From NCBI GenBank assembly GCA_001643675.2, contig LSRY02000027.1:686501-750500 (forward strand): a stretch of DNA of 64,000 nucleotides, written 5' to 3'. The translations under genes and the position numbers were made by a program. This DNA comes from Monocercomonoides exilis. Its lineage: Eukaryota > Preaxostyla > Oxymonadida > Polymastigidae. Position 1 is the first letter of the stretch; the number at the start of each line of letters is the position of its first letter. Shown piece after piece: positions 1 through 12,200 of this stretch. A model generated the notes under the pieces. It ran no database searches. It had not been told where the DNA came from and was given only the letters and a program-made list of their open reading frames with translations.

Positions 1-1491
1 AAAAATAATATCCCATCAAAAAAATTATTTTTAATTTGATAATTAAACATTTGCGTCTTTTCAAAAAGAACAATACATATACAGGATATAATATTTTGCT
101 TCAAGCATTTTCATCGAAAAATTATGAATTTTTTATTGACTTTTTTGATCAAAAAACAAAATAACTATTGGAATATTTTTTGACATTTGAACAATGTTGG
201 AAAACTTTATGTTTTAATTTCCACGATGCCTGTTTTCTGACATTAAATTCAAATTAATTTTGAAATCTGAGAAAGTGAAATAAAGTTGTGACTGAAGCAA
301 TTTTTATGTGCTTTGTGCAAAAAAAGCTTGAAAGAACGAATTTTCCATCATATCTTTATCTTTTCAAAGAAAAATATAAATTAGATTCAACAGGTGGTAA
401 TATTTAAATTCATAACACATTTGATAGAGAAATGAATTTATTAGCATTCAAAAAGTCATTAAGAAATATATATAAACGGTTAATTAATTTAAAAACCAGA
501 ATGAGTGATTTTTCAGATTTATCAAATCATTGCTTTAAGACAAATAACAATTCATTTTAAAGTTCTTATAATTTAAAAATCATCAGATATTTTTTTATTT
601 AATATGTAATTTTTGAACTTGTGCTGAAAACTTTACACTTCATTCAGCAATTAAAACAAAATGTCCGTTTTTGAACAACAATTTTCAAGAAAATGTCACA
701 TTTAATTCTTTTGAAAAAGGGAAGATGTTTTCATAAAAAAATTTTTACAAATTATCATTTCAGAATAACAGTTTCTCTTCATTTTTTCTTTGTGAAAAAT
801 AATATTCTTTCGACACTTGCAATTATTTATTATAATGTTCGAACGAAGATAATAAATATGTTTTTTGCTGTTCCAAAAAAAGACTCCTTGAAAAGTCATC
901 ATATTATGAAAAAAATATCTTCATTCAAATTGAAAAAACATTAGAAGAAAGAAATTATTTAACAAAATAAGCCATTTATTCAGATATTATTTTTGTGCAA
1001 TTTTGTCGATGAATTGCCTCACATTCAGTCATTCAGAAATAAAATTTATTGTGAAATCTAAAAAATAACAATAAAAATATAAAGAAAAAAAAAAAAAACC
1101 CGCAAATCTGTGTTTGCAACCGATTATCATCATTTCAACTTTCCTTGCATCATTCAACAACTTGAAAATAAAAAATGTTTTCTATTGTTGAATTTGATTT
1201 ATTTATTTTTTTTTGAAAAGATAAGAGTCAAATCAGATTGAAAAATAAATAAATATTATGTGAGTTTTGTGTTTCAACAAATAATAATAATAATTATTAT
1301 TAAAAAATTGATAACGCTATCCAACGTTATGAAATAATTTCTGACAAAGAATTATGTAATGATCTGAGTATAATAAAAAAGAATTCAATAATGATTTGAT
1401 TTTTAATTAATTTGATGAGAGATTTTTAAATTAAGGTGATTACTTTTATTCAATTGACACATTTCTGTATTGAAAATACTATCTCGAAACG
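1..1491. other. AT-rich gene-free stretch
   Basis: I see no supportable gene before the catalase start. The stretch is strongly AT-rich with many stops in all frames. Short open frames here (for example 693-944) have no recognisable motif and look like chance. Bases from about 40 to 345 resemble, in inverted orientation, a segment near 42430-43275 and are listed separately as a repeat. An A-rich run lies near 1081-1100. The last few hundred bases should hold the catalase promoter, but I recognise no specific element. Confidence 0.6.
40..345 (+). repeat. Dispersed repeat, left copy
   Basis: This segment matches the reverse complement of 42430-42700 along most of its length, and its first part (about 45-75) matches the reverse complement of 43241-43275. 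The clearest block is 92-126, whose 35 bases differ from the complement of 42662-42696 at one position. Other shared blocks surround 'gttggaaaact' (196-206) and 'tctgagaaag' (267-276). Neither copy has an evident coding frame, so this is probably a degenerate non-coding repeat or an old transposon remnant. The boundaries are estimated by eye. Confidence 0.7.
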
Positions 1492-3924
1492 ATGATATCG
1501 CATTGTTTCTTTTCAATTTCTTTAATTCTTTTTGGGTCCATTGAGTCTCAGCTTTGGAAATTTGGCCCTACAACAAAACCACCAGCAGAAAATGAGCCAC
1601 CATTTCATGACGGAAAGTCAGCTGAGCCGCATTACGATGATTTAATTCCAGAAGGAGCAAATACAGTCACACCAAAGCCAACTCCTCCGGGAACCGAGCC
1701 TACTGCTCCAGGTTCCCTAAAAGAACCGGAAAACGTAAACAAGAAACTAATTCAAATGGACAGATATCGTGTTGACGACACCGGAAAATCACTTACATCA
1801 AACACAGGAATAAAGATATCAAATAATCAGGCAATTCTAAAGATCGGAGAAAGAGGGCCTGAACTGTTGGAAGATGTTTTTTATTTTGACAAATTGCAAC
1901 ATTTTAACAGAGAGCGTATTCCAGAAAGAGTTGTTCATGCACGTGGTACTGGCGTACACGGTTATTTTCAAGTTTATAAGTCCTTATCAAAAATAACAAA
2001 AGCAAATTTCTTACAAGATCCCACAAAGAAAACACCAGTATTTGTTCGGTTTTCAACCGTGCAAGGATCTCGTGGTTCAGCAGATACTGTTCGTGATGTC
2101 AGAGGACTCGCTGTCAAATTTTATACAGACGAAGGAATTTATGATTTGCTTTCTCTAAACGTTGCAGTATTCTTTGTACAAGACTCAATGAAGTTTATGG
2201 ATTTCATTCATGCACTTAAACCAGAACCACACGCAGAGATTCCACAGGCTCAAACTGCTCACGATACTTTCTGGGATTATATTTCATTGCAACCAGAATC
2301 ATTGCACACAGTGATGTGGGCCATGTCTGACAGAGCACTTCCACGTAGTTATAGCAATTTTGAAGCATTCGGTGTTCATTCGTTCCGCATGATCAACGAA
2401 GAAGGAAAAGCAGTGTTTGTTAGGTTCCATTGGAAGCCAGTTCTCGGAAAATCATCTCTTGTCTGGGATGAAGCACAGCTTGTTCAAGGCAGAGATCCCG
2501 ACTTCAACAGGAAGGAGCTCTGGCAATCAATCGAAGCTGGAGATTATCCCGAGTACGAGTTGGGGCTACAAATCATTCCAGAAGAGGACAAAGACAAGTT
2601 TGGATTTGATATTATGGATCCTACAAAACTCATTCCTGAAGCTATCGTTCCTGTTGAGATTGTTGGAAAGATGACACTTAACCGCAACCCAGACAACTTC
2701 TTCTCTGAAACAGAGCAGGTTGCCTTCTCACCTGGAAATCTCGTACCAGGTATTGATCTCTCTGAAGATCCCTTGCTGCAAGGCCGTGCTATTGCCTATC
2801 ACGACACCCAGAGGCACAGACTCGGAACGAACTTCCATCTGCTTCCAATCAATTCGCCAGTCAGCGGCATCCACAACCACCAGCGCGATGGCTACATGCA
2901 GTCGACAATCCCCAAAGGATCGAACTACGAGCCCAACTCCATCAGCGAGAACTGGCCGAGAGAGGCACCAGTCCAAGGCAAGCAGACAGAGGCCGACTAC
3001 GGCAGACAGGACGGCTCGAAAGAGTCAGGCGGGCGCTTTGGAAAGACAAACGAGCACAAAATGCCCCGCAACAAAGACGAGGTCGGCGGAGGCTTCTCGA
3101 CTTATGGCGTCCATGCAGAAGGATTCAAGACCCGCACCCGCAGCCCGTCGTTCCAGGAGTACTATTCGCAGCCTCGCTTGTTCTACATCAGCCAGACGCC
3201 CTCTGAGCAGAAGCACATCATTGATGCGTTCGGCTTTGAGCTCAGCAGAGTTTCGCGTCCGTACATTCGCGAGCGTGTTGTGGACCATCTGTGCAGAGTT
3301 GACAAGGAGCTCGCAAAGAATGTTTCTGAACAGCTTGGAATCAAACTGACTGAAGAGCAGATGAACTATCCTCTTCCTGAGCCTGTTTGTGGACTGACCG
3401 AGGGAGATCCAGCACTCAGCCAATACAAAAACAACAAAATCGCTGTGAAAGGAAGAAGAGTGAATGTTGTTGTTGCTGATGGAGTTGATGGAGCAACTGT
3501 GGATGCAATCGTGGCTGCGCTGAAGGCAGAAGGTGTTCATCCTCTGATTGTCGCAACAAAATTGGGTGAGATAAAAACTAACGGCGGATCACATACGCTT
3601 GTTGCTGATGACACATTCAAAGGGCGCTCATCTGTTTTGACAGATGCTGTGATCGTGCCTGATGGTGATGAGAGCATCGCAACTCTTCTGATGGACGGTG
3701 ATGCACAGCACCAAGTTGCAGTGGCATATCGTCATTTGAAGCCGATTTCGTTTGTGGGAAGAGCTAAAGCGCTTCTTGCTGCCTCAGGGCTGAAGGAGGA
3801 TCCAGAAGACAAAGGAATTATCTTGAATGACTCTCCAAGTGACACTGCGAAGAATCTTGTGACTGTTATGAAGGAACACAGAGTGTGGGACAGAGAACCA
3901 AAGATAAGTTCTGTCAAGCCTTAA
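1492..3924 (+). CDS. katE-like: Large-subunit catalase (KatE/HPII type)
   Basis: An intronless gene of 810 residues encoding a haem catalase (2 H2O2 to 2 H2O + O2) of the large-subunit clade, collinear with E. coli HPII (753 residues). Residues about 37-640 form the catalase core: distal His149 (VVHARG), the FSTVQGSRGSADTVRD block and proximal haem ligand Tyr436 (AYHDTQ). Residues about 655-810 are the extra flavodoxin/DJ-1-like C-terminal domain typical of this clade. Two key sites differ: the distal Asn position (HPII Asn201) is Leu222, followed by Asn223, and the HPII His392 position, which bonds to the haem-ligand Tyr, is Ser413. The N-terminus adds a hydrophobic leader (residues 5-17) that could be a signal peptide. 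There is no peroxisomal SKL end. The nearby proline-rich N-terminal segment closely resembles bacterial KatE, suggesting lateral transfer. GC rises noticeably between about 2700 and 3350. Confidence 0.95.
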   Translation: MISHCFFSISLILFGSIESQLWKFGPTTKPPAENEPPFHDGKSAEPHYDDLIPEGANTVTPKPTPPGTEPTAPGSLKEPENVNKKLIQMDRYRVDDTGKSLTSNTGIKISNNQAILKIGERGPELLEDVFYFDKLQHFNRERIPERVVHARGTGVHGYFQVYKSLSKITKANFLQDPTKKTPVFVRFSTVQGSRGSADTVRDVRGLAVKFYTDEGIYDLLSLNVAVFFVQDSMKFMDFIHALKPEPHAEIPQAQTAHDTFWDYISLQPESLHTVMWAMSDRALPRSYSNFEAFGVHSFRMINEEGKAVFVRFHWKPVLGKSSLVWDEAQLVQGRDPDFNRKELWQSIEAGDYPEYELGLQIIPEEDKDKFGFDIMDPTKLIPEAIVPVEIVGKMTLNRNPDNFFSETEQVAFSPGNLVPGIDLSEDPLLQGRAIAYHDTQRHRLGTNFHLLPINSPVSGIHNHQRDGYMQSTIPKGSNYEPNSISENWPREAPVQGKQTEADYGRQDGSKESGGRFGKTNEHKMPRNKDEVGGGFSTYGVHAEGFKTRTRSPSFQEYYSQPRLFYISQTPSEQKHIIDAFGFELSRVSRPYIRERVVDHLCRVDKELAKNVSEQLGIKLTEEQMNYPLPEPVCGLTEGDPALSQYKNNKIAVKGRRVNVVVADGVDGATVDAIVAALKAEGVHPLIVATKLGEIKTNGGSHTLVADDTFKGRSSVLTDAVIVPDGDESIATLLMDGDAQHQVAVAYRHLKPISFVGRAKALLAASGLKEDPEDKGIILNDSPSDTAKNLVTVMKEHRVWDREPKISSVKP

Positions 3925-4317
3925 ACAAAATTATTATCATCTTTCTTTATCTTTCATTAATATGTTAACATTTTGTATGTTTCATTAAAATGAACTTTCT
4001 CAAGTTTAGTTTATGTACATCAGCTATTATGTTCAAAAGTCAAGAATATTTTTAAAATCATCATCATTATTTTTTTTTTTTGAAATTCAAACTTTATTAC
4101 TTTTATCAAAAAAAAAAATAATTTCCAATATATGTTCCTATTCAAAATGAAACACTCTCAAATTTCAGTTAGTCATTTTTAGCTTGTTATGTATTGATAT
4201 CAAACTATATTATGATGAAATTGAAAACAAAAATTCAGAACGATAGACAGCCAAGACAAGATAAAACGAGGATTGAAATATCCTTTTTTTTTCAATAAAA
4301 ATAATTTTTGAGAGAGA
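3925..4317. other. Convergent intergenic region
   Basis: This is a 393-base AT-rich spacer between the catalase (+) and CSN2 (-), which end towards each other. It should contain both 3' untranslated regions and polyadenylation sites. Runs of T near 4070 and A near 4110 are visible. I recognise no gene, tRNA or structured element. Confidence 0.6.
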
Positions 4318-5754
4318 TTAACCACGGAACATAATTCTGCGTCCTCTGTCGTGAATTTCAGATGCAATCATCTTGATTGCATTCATCTTTTCCTGTCCTT
4401 CCTTCTTTCCTTCCAAATACACAACTCCTTCAATCTGGTCGATCTTTCCATCAATTTCACCGTCGGTTATAAGCATTGCGCAAAGCAGCTCCACATCCTT
4501 CGGCTCGCACATTGTTTCTTCAGCGAGATATGCCAGTCTGACGCTTGAAAAAGGCACTATCAACTCTTTTATCTTTGCAACACGAATATCCTTCAGAAGA
4601 TCATCAACATGCTCCTTCACCAGCGGATCACCCATAATTCGCTTCTTTTGCTCGGGATTGCGCAATGTTGCCATAAATCTTGGAATGTCGCGATCTTGGA
4701 ATGCTTCAATCAGCATTGTCAGCGCCATAACATCACCATCTGTTCGATACACACGCGTCTCAGGTGCACTCATTGGATTCACTGATGATCCGCTAAGCAT
4801 AGAAGCCAAAATATTATACTTCAAGCATGTCACACGGCGTGGTGATCCAGTCTTGTTGAAGTGATTGAAGGCATCAAAGAACTCTTCCTGAGCTTGGGCA
4901 AATTGTCTATCGTGCATGTACATCTTTCCTCCGATTTCTTTGATAATACCAGAAATTCGTGGATGAACAATGGCGTTTTTCACTTTGCTTACTCTTTCGT
5001 AAATATCTTTCATTTTCCTTCTTTTATTTGTAACATCGTACACTTGTAACAGTAATGCATAAGTCTCCACAAGTTGAGAACCTTTTGTTGGGTCATCTCT
5101 CCCATCAGGAAGTGTGCAAGAGCGTACAATGTCGTTACACCTTGCCTCAGTTTCTTCGTAGTTTCCTTCAGAAAAATATAAATTTGCTAATCTGATGGTA
5201 GTTTTAAATATCATTCTATCATTCCTTGATTCGGAAAATGCCCCAATTGTTGTCTTTTTTTAAAAAAAATATAGAAACAATAAGAGAACAAATAAATACT
5301 TTTTTTCAATTTACTAAAATTATTTACAAACTTGAAGCAATTGCATCAGATTGGGAAAACCTTCGGTATTTGACAATCTTTCAAGTAATTTTGTGAAAAT
5401 ACGTTCAATAACTGGTTTTGGAACTTCTGCCTTTGTATATGTTAACAATTCTTGATAATCCTTGACTACACCTTCCCAATCTTTCTTTGCTATCGACAAT
5501 TTAATCAAACCTTTTCGAGCTTTAAATCCCCATTCACCTTTTTTCCCAGCAGCTTCCAATTTCAAACAATCGTTGTAAAGCTTTTTCTTTTTTTCTGGAT
5601 CTCTTGTTTCCTTTGACTTGTCATAAATATCTTCAGGTCCTTCTTCCTCCTGTTCTTCTTCCTCTTCCACTTCTTCATCTTCAATTACTTCTTCTACAAC
5701 CTCTTCCACTTCCTCTTCCACCTCCTCATATTCTTCTTCTTCAGACATTTCCAA
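4318..5754 (-). CDS. CSN2: COP9 signalosome subunit 2 (PCI domain)
   Basis: This subunit scaffolds the COP9 signalosome, which removes NEDD8 from cullins and so controls cullin-RING ubiquitin ligases. Exon 1 is 5754-5332 and exon 2 is 5253-4318. The 78-base intron (donor GTTTGT, phase 0) joins MQLLQ to TTIGAF and restores the family segment that continues SRNDRMIFKT (human NDRLWFKT). The product is 452 residues (human 443). An acidic N-terminus (residues 1-45, almost only Glu) precedes helical TPR-like repeats containing KGEWGFKA, and the SPRRVTCLKY block leads into the C-terminal PCI/winged-helix domain (about 300-420). It is divergent from the GCN1 gene across about 510 bases. The Rpn6 lid subunit is the nearest alternative, but the acidic start and SPRR block fit CSN2. 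No other COP9 subunit lies in the window. Confidence 0.93.
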
Positions 5755-6264
5755 AACAACAATAAATCAACGATCAATTACCCATTTTCGAATTTTCAGA
5801 AATGGATTGTTATTTTCCTATTTTCATAAATTGACAAATACCATTTTGATTATGAAATTAATGTTCATGCAACATTATTTTGAATGATAAGTTGGAGAGG
5901 AATAACAAATTCCTAATGACTCAATTCTGTGAAAATTAAAATGTTCAATAAGCAATATTTCGATGAGATTCTTTTTGAATTCTTATTTGAGCAAAAAAAT
6001 AATAAAAGAGTAAAGAGAAAAAAAGATCTTTCTCATTTCATGTCAAAAATTTGTTTCCTAATTATTTGAAAATGTGTTGAAAAAAACTGAAAAATATCTT
6101 CAATTTTAAGATAAACAAAACGCTTATCAGCTTTTTCCAATCATATAAAAAAAGTATATTGACTTCAACAATGCAATGAATATGACTTTTATTGAATGAT
6201 AGATCTTGCCCAACATTCTATAAAAAAATTGAGAATTATTAATTTGCCTTTATCTTGACTTTCT
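5755..6264. other. Divergent promoter region between CSN2 and GCN1
   Basis: About 510 bases separate the start codons of CSN2 (-) and GCN1 (+), so both promoters must lie here unless they extend further. The sequence is AT-rich, without an open frame of note or an element I can name. The GCN1 ATG at 6265 is preceded by a pyrimidine-rich stretch. Confidence 0.55.
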
Positions 6265-9200
6265 ATGGAACTAGAAGGAGATGCAAGTAAGTTTCCTATA
6301 GACACATCTCCTGGGACCAAGAATTGGCAAGAAAGAATTTTTAACGAAGGCATGATAATTTGAATTTGTTAATTTTTGACATGTTAAATAAATTGATTTT
6401 ACTCAGAGAAAGAAGAATTTTTAGAAAATTTATTTAAAATTGATCCGTCAGAACACGATAAGAGCTTTATTAATTCAAGTGTTATTTTATTGGAGAAGAC
6501 ATTTATCGCAGATAAAACATTTATTAATGCATTTTGCCTCAAACTTGTTGATGAGCTTAAAGCCAGAGTGACAAATAGTTCTCCGTTGCCTGTATATAGT
6601 TGCATGACATATTTTTCTTGGATTAGTCTGATTATGAGATATGAAAAAGATTTGACAAACAAATTTGCATTGAGTAAGATAATGTCGTCTTATATTGTAA
6701 GAATGTTTAATTGCGTAATGAAAAAGATTTCACAAAGAGATTTTAATGAGATTGTTAAACAAATTGTGAAAACAATGCAGATAACATTTGAAAAAGTTTG
6801 ATTTTTCGCAACTATTTATTTATTTTTATTTTGAATATTTATTAAATCTTACAATATCATTTTTGTGAAATATATTATTCAAATATCTTTTCGAAAAATT
6901 TATTGTTTTTCTCTTTTTTAATTTTTAATTTTTTCTTTGATAAAATATTTTCAGAACGTAAATTTTTTTAGAGAGTTGATATCAACAAGTTTTGACCATG
7001 CATCTACGTTCTGCCATGGTGCAATTTTGATTTCTGCATTGACTGCTTATGCTGGATGGAAAGTTTCGTCAAGAGCTAATTCTACTCTTTCATGCAAGCT
7101 GTTTTATGAATCATTACGTCAAGTGGGAGGCAATGATTGGGGAGGTTATAATTACGATCTAATGGATATTCAAACTGTGGATGACTTGACAACTAAAAAC
7201 AGCTCGGAAATAGAATCATTTTTATCTTTTGAAGGGAACAATAATGACGAGAAAGAATATGAAGAAACAAAAGAAAAAGCAAATTTGTTAGACAACGAGA
7301 TGCAAGAAGGAACTGCTGTAAATCTTGTAGAGGCTTTGCTTCACATTAACCGGCACCCTATTGGAATCCTGTTCCAAGTTCCAATTTTACCACTGTTTTC
7401 GAATAAAACGTCGTTGCCATCAAATGATGATCTTTTATCCAATCGATTGTCAAATAGAAATGGGAAACAAAAATGCACAAAGTCAATAAAGCATCCATTG
7501 TTCTCTATATTTTGTTATTTTTTCTTGTTTCCTTCACTAAATCCACAGTTGATAGGAAGTATCGAAACAAAGTGTTTTTGCGAACAACTTGTCAAAGTAG
7601 TAATTCGAAAGATGAAACAGTTTGAACTATTATTCTTATTGTTTTTTGTATTTCGAAGTAATAATTATAAAATTTAAATATAATTTAATGTCTGACATAT
7701 TTTATCTTCATGAAAATGTTCACATTTGTTGATTTCCTTTTTGAACATCATAAGACTTCCATCATCTCTGTTTGTTTGCAACCAAATAATTCGCTCAGCA
7801 GTAGAATTATTCGAAGATGCATTTGAAGACTATGCCGAGAAGAGCATTTGCACATCTAAACAGCAGCCAAATACACCCGTGCTGACTTTAACTCCTTCTT
7901 CATCTCGACAATCATTCAAGGCATCAATCGAAGAAGAGCGGCTTCAGAACTTGCGGATGCCTGCATTTCCTTTCAGCTATTCCCAGCTTCATGCAATATT
8001 CTCATCGATCGTCTCAGTTGTACCGTTTTTCCCCTCACTCAGCAATTCCTTGGCAGCTGGAGGATCTACATCTTCTCAAACGTCTCCAACATTGGCTTCT
8101 ATTTCTTCACTCCAATTGTCATCTCCCTTGACAGTTCTTATGACTTCTTCTTCTTCTGCATCCTCCTCTTCCTCCTCCTCTTCGTCTTCCACTGATTCAG
8201 CCAACAATAATCCTTTTGACTCAAGTGAAGAGAGCAAAGATTCTTCCCTCTTTCAAACTCCGTTTCCAACACATCTTTCATTTGTTGCTGCCTCAACTAT
8301 TGGAAACATAACATCTTCCTTTCTTATTTTGGATTCCTTTGAAAGTGTGCAAACAGAAGCAAACAACCCAAACATATTGTCATTGATTGACTCAACACCT
8401 CGAATGATTAGCTGCCTGGGTGAAATGGCAAATGCGGACAAAATCTCTCAAGAGCATCAGAGCGGTTCAATACTTCCACTAAGGCATATACACGAAATGA
8501 CAAGACGCATCTTATTTCAGATACGCAACTCTTCCGCTTCTTCAGAACGCGCCACTCTGCATGCATCACTCGAATGCATAGGCCGTGTCCTTTTTGCATA
8601 TCCACTCGAATCTTCACCATTTTATTCTTTTCCATTTGAGTCACAGAATAAGAGCTATTACAAAAAATCATGGAAATACAATGCGTCTTCATTTGAACAG
8701 TTGTCACAACTGAATTTTGCACCTTTTTCTTTATCTCACCATTTAGAGACGTTTTTATTGTCATATTTTTTCTTTGCACCAGCATCTTTACCTCATCTTC
8801 TCTATTTAAATGAGCCATCACGTGTTTCATCGTCCTTCGCTTCTTGTTTGAGCTCCTGTGCTCCGTCAAAGCCTCAGAACACAGTCAGTCTGAGAGAAGA
8901 AATTCCTTCTCATCTTCTTTCTGTCCGCAGTTTATTTTTCTTCCCTCTTCATTGTTCGCTCTATTTGTGTATTGACATGCTAACAAGTTCAACACTTCCT
9001 CTCATTGCTGCATCCATCCACCTGCCAAACACTGCAGACTTTCACTTTGCCTTGTCTGCTGTGGGCATATGGCATTCTCTTCTTTTATCGCTTCTATCGC
9101 GTGCAGACACAGGAGAAGTCAATATGTTGATGAATAGATGGAAAGAAAAACCAAATCAGAGCATAGCAACAAGTATGAGTGCAATGCAACTGAAAGATGC

Positions 9201-12200
9201 AACGAAGGATGAAGAGAGCATCCGCTCTGTTGATTCATCAAATGACTTGTCAGGCGAGAAAGACAGCATCAAACGGACCAACTCCAACGCAACTCTTTCA
9301 CAGGACAAACAGGAAAATAGAGAAGACTCGTATTACCCCGACACATTCTACTGTTTTCCTCCTTTTATTATCACATTCGATAGCGAACTACAGTCTCTCA
9401 TGAAATCTCTGCAAAACGTTCAGTCAATGGCATCATCATCATTGCCTTCTTCCTCCTCTCTGTATTCATCTTCTAAGTTGATGGCTGCTTCTCAGAAGAA
9501 GCCACCAAACTTAAAGATAACGCAAAATATTCAGAGCCCGCAAAAAACGAGAGGAAAGAAAGGAAATAAAATCAGAACGCCTCCTACTACTCCAACTGCA
9601 TCAGAGTTATCATCGCCTCAATCGATGAAATCTTTTCCTTCGTTTTCGTCGTCGTCTTCATCATCAGCTTCTTCTTCTATTGGCTCAACTTCTCCTTCAC
9701 TTTCGTCATCTTACCCTCCTCCTTTTTCTTCGTTATCCTCTGCTTCTTCTCAAATATCAACATCTTTTCTAAATTCTTGTCTGAGCTCGACCACAATCAT
9801 ACCACTTGCCACACATTCTCTCCAACTGATGATGAATGTCATCTTGTTTTATGACACGCTTCTCAAAGGAGGCTCCACAGACGATGTTAGAAAACACATC
9901 TTTCTATCTCTTCTTCTATCATTCTCAGGGTTAGTGAGCATTAATTATGAAATAGATGGAAAAGATAGCGATAAACAACGAATTACATCAACAGCCAAAG
10001 GATTGAGATGTACTGGATATGAAAAATCTGCTCCTCAGTTTCAAGCAGAACGATTGAGCGTATCATCTTCAGAATCATCATTATCACTGTCATCATCAAC
10101 GCTTTCTCCTTCTTTACCTTCCATCCCACAAGCATCACAAGAAAAAGTGCAAATTCCTCCACAGAATCAACAATCACCATTCATTCTGCTCTTTCAGAGA
10201 AGCAGTCTCTGCCGCCTTCTTCTGAACTACTGCTCAAGAGAAGGAGTTCGCTCAAACGTGCGAATGGAGCAGACTCTTAGTGCCATTGTGCTGATCATTG
10301 CATTTGGATGGAAGAGAGAAGAAGCGTTGTTTGCTGAAGACTACAGCACGTGTCTAGCTTTCGAAAATGATTCCGTTGAACATGAAAGTGATGAAGATAG
10401 CGACGAAGATGATCTCAGTGATTTTAACGAGTGTTCTGCTAGCACTGAAATTCCTCTCTCAAAAAGCAATATTTCTTTCTCTTCAAAGCACGAGGGTTCT
10501 TTCATAGAAGGAAGAGAAAGCGCAAATATGGGAAAATTATCCAGCAGTGTATATTCTGCAGCTGACATAGACTTGTCCTCACAGCATTCCACTCCTCGAA
10601 CGATGCAAGTTGGCTTTTCTGATGAGAGGCAGAACGATTTGTTTGGCGAGCCATTATGTCCTGTTTCTCCATCATCCATTCCGATTGCCTCGTCCACATC
10701 AATCTCACCTTCTTCGTTTTCCTCGCTTTGTGCCTCAATCCCCTTTGAATCTTCAATTTCTGCGCTCTCATCTACCACAAAGGTTTATCCACAGAAATTC
10801 CATTTTCACAGCTCAAAGACTTTGATTGTTCCATTTAATACTTCTCGTTTGTGTGCTCAAATAAGCGCGATACAATCAGACATCAGTGAGCTTCACGTGT
10901 TTATATCATTGCTTCCTTTTATTCTCAAGTCCAACCACACCATCAATTCTCTTCAGTCGATTTATTCACAGTCCTTTATCGACTCATTCATTCAAGTGAC
11001 TTGGATAGCTGTATTTCTAATCTCACCAGTTTTCCGCCCTCTGTTCCTTTCTCTTTCTTTGGAGATATTTCACCGTCCTGCTCTGCTCTTTTCTGGATGC
11101 TGCATCTCTCAAGCAGTCAAGGCTTCATTGAACTCTTCGTGCAACGCTGCTCAACTATGCACTTTTGCTTCACAACCTCTGAATGCAAATGCTTCTTCAT
11201 TAACAGTGCCGTCATCTTCAGCATCAGCAGGAACAGTTGGAGCATCTTCTTTTTCATCGTTATCATCCACAACTCAATATCCTTTTCCTTCTTCATCTGC
11301 TTCATCTTCTCCCACATCAATTTCATCTTCACTCTTGTCAACACAACTTCTTTCTTCAATCCCCTTTATTCCTCCTCTCATGACAACTATTCTCTTTCTT
11401 TTCATTCACCCAAACTTCAGAATACGCAACACAATGGGATATATCTGGAACTATGTTCTTTCTCTTGTGCAAATCGCAAGAGACATCCAAACAGCCATTC
11501 AAATTCGACAGAGAGAAAAATTGATGAAGGAGAAAGTAGCAATGAAAGAAGCTAAAAGGCAAATGAAATATCAGTCTATGCTTGTTCCAATTGCAAGCCC
11601 GCATGAAATGCAAGAAGATGAAGGTGGAACAGAAGAGCGCACAGAGAAAAATTTGAGTGATAACGCGATTAGCAACTCTAAAAGTGGAGATTTCAATTTG
11701 TTGTCTGAGCAGGCAGACATTCTATCTGCATCTGAAACAATCAATTCAACCGAATTTCAGATGCCCAAACCAAAAAAAGCGAAATCCGCAGCAAATGAAA
11801 AAAACCAAAAAGGCAATAGCGCACAAGGCGGTGCACAATCAACAAGAATGGGGGGTAGTTCAATTCAGTCGATAAAAAACACTTCAATGTTTACTGCTAC
11901 GACATCCAAATCAGCAGCTGCAGTTTCAAGTACCACATCTCCCATTAATTCACTGTACTTGCTCATTTCCACTTTGTTGATGTCTCCTTCTTCTTCAACT
12001 TGCTCATCTCTAATGTCATCGCTCCTTTCATCTCCATTAAACTTCTCTTTAACCCCTCCAAGCCTTTCTCTTCAGCAGCAAGTAACATTGCTTCGAGATC
12101 TGTACATTTCAACTCTTTTCAACTGCTTTATTCTTCAGCTTCCTTCATACTTGGAATACAACGCTTCTCGCTTTATCTCCTCTTCAACCTCGTATCCGTC

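Noticed and set aside
693-944. 83-codon frame near the left end
   Set aside because: It has no motif, lies in AT-rich intergenic DNA, and its amino-acid make-up (Lys, Phe, Ile, Asn) is what random AT-rich sequence gives.
6490-7677. Two short stand-alone genes before the long GCN1 frame
   Set aside because: Both frames end just inside GTTTGA donors. Splicing joins them in phase with each other, with the small exon at 6265 and with the long exon from 7755.
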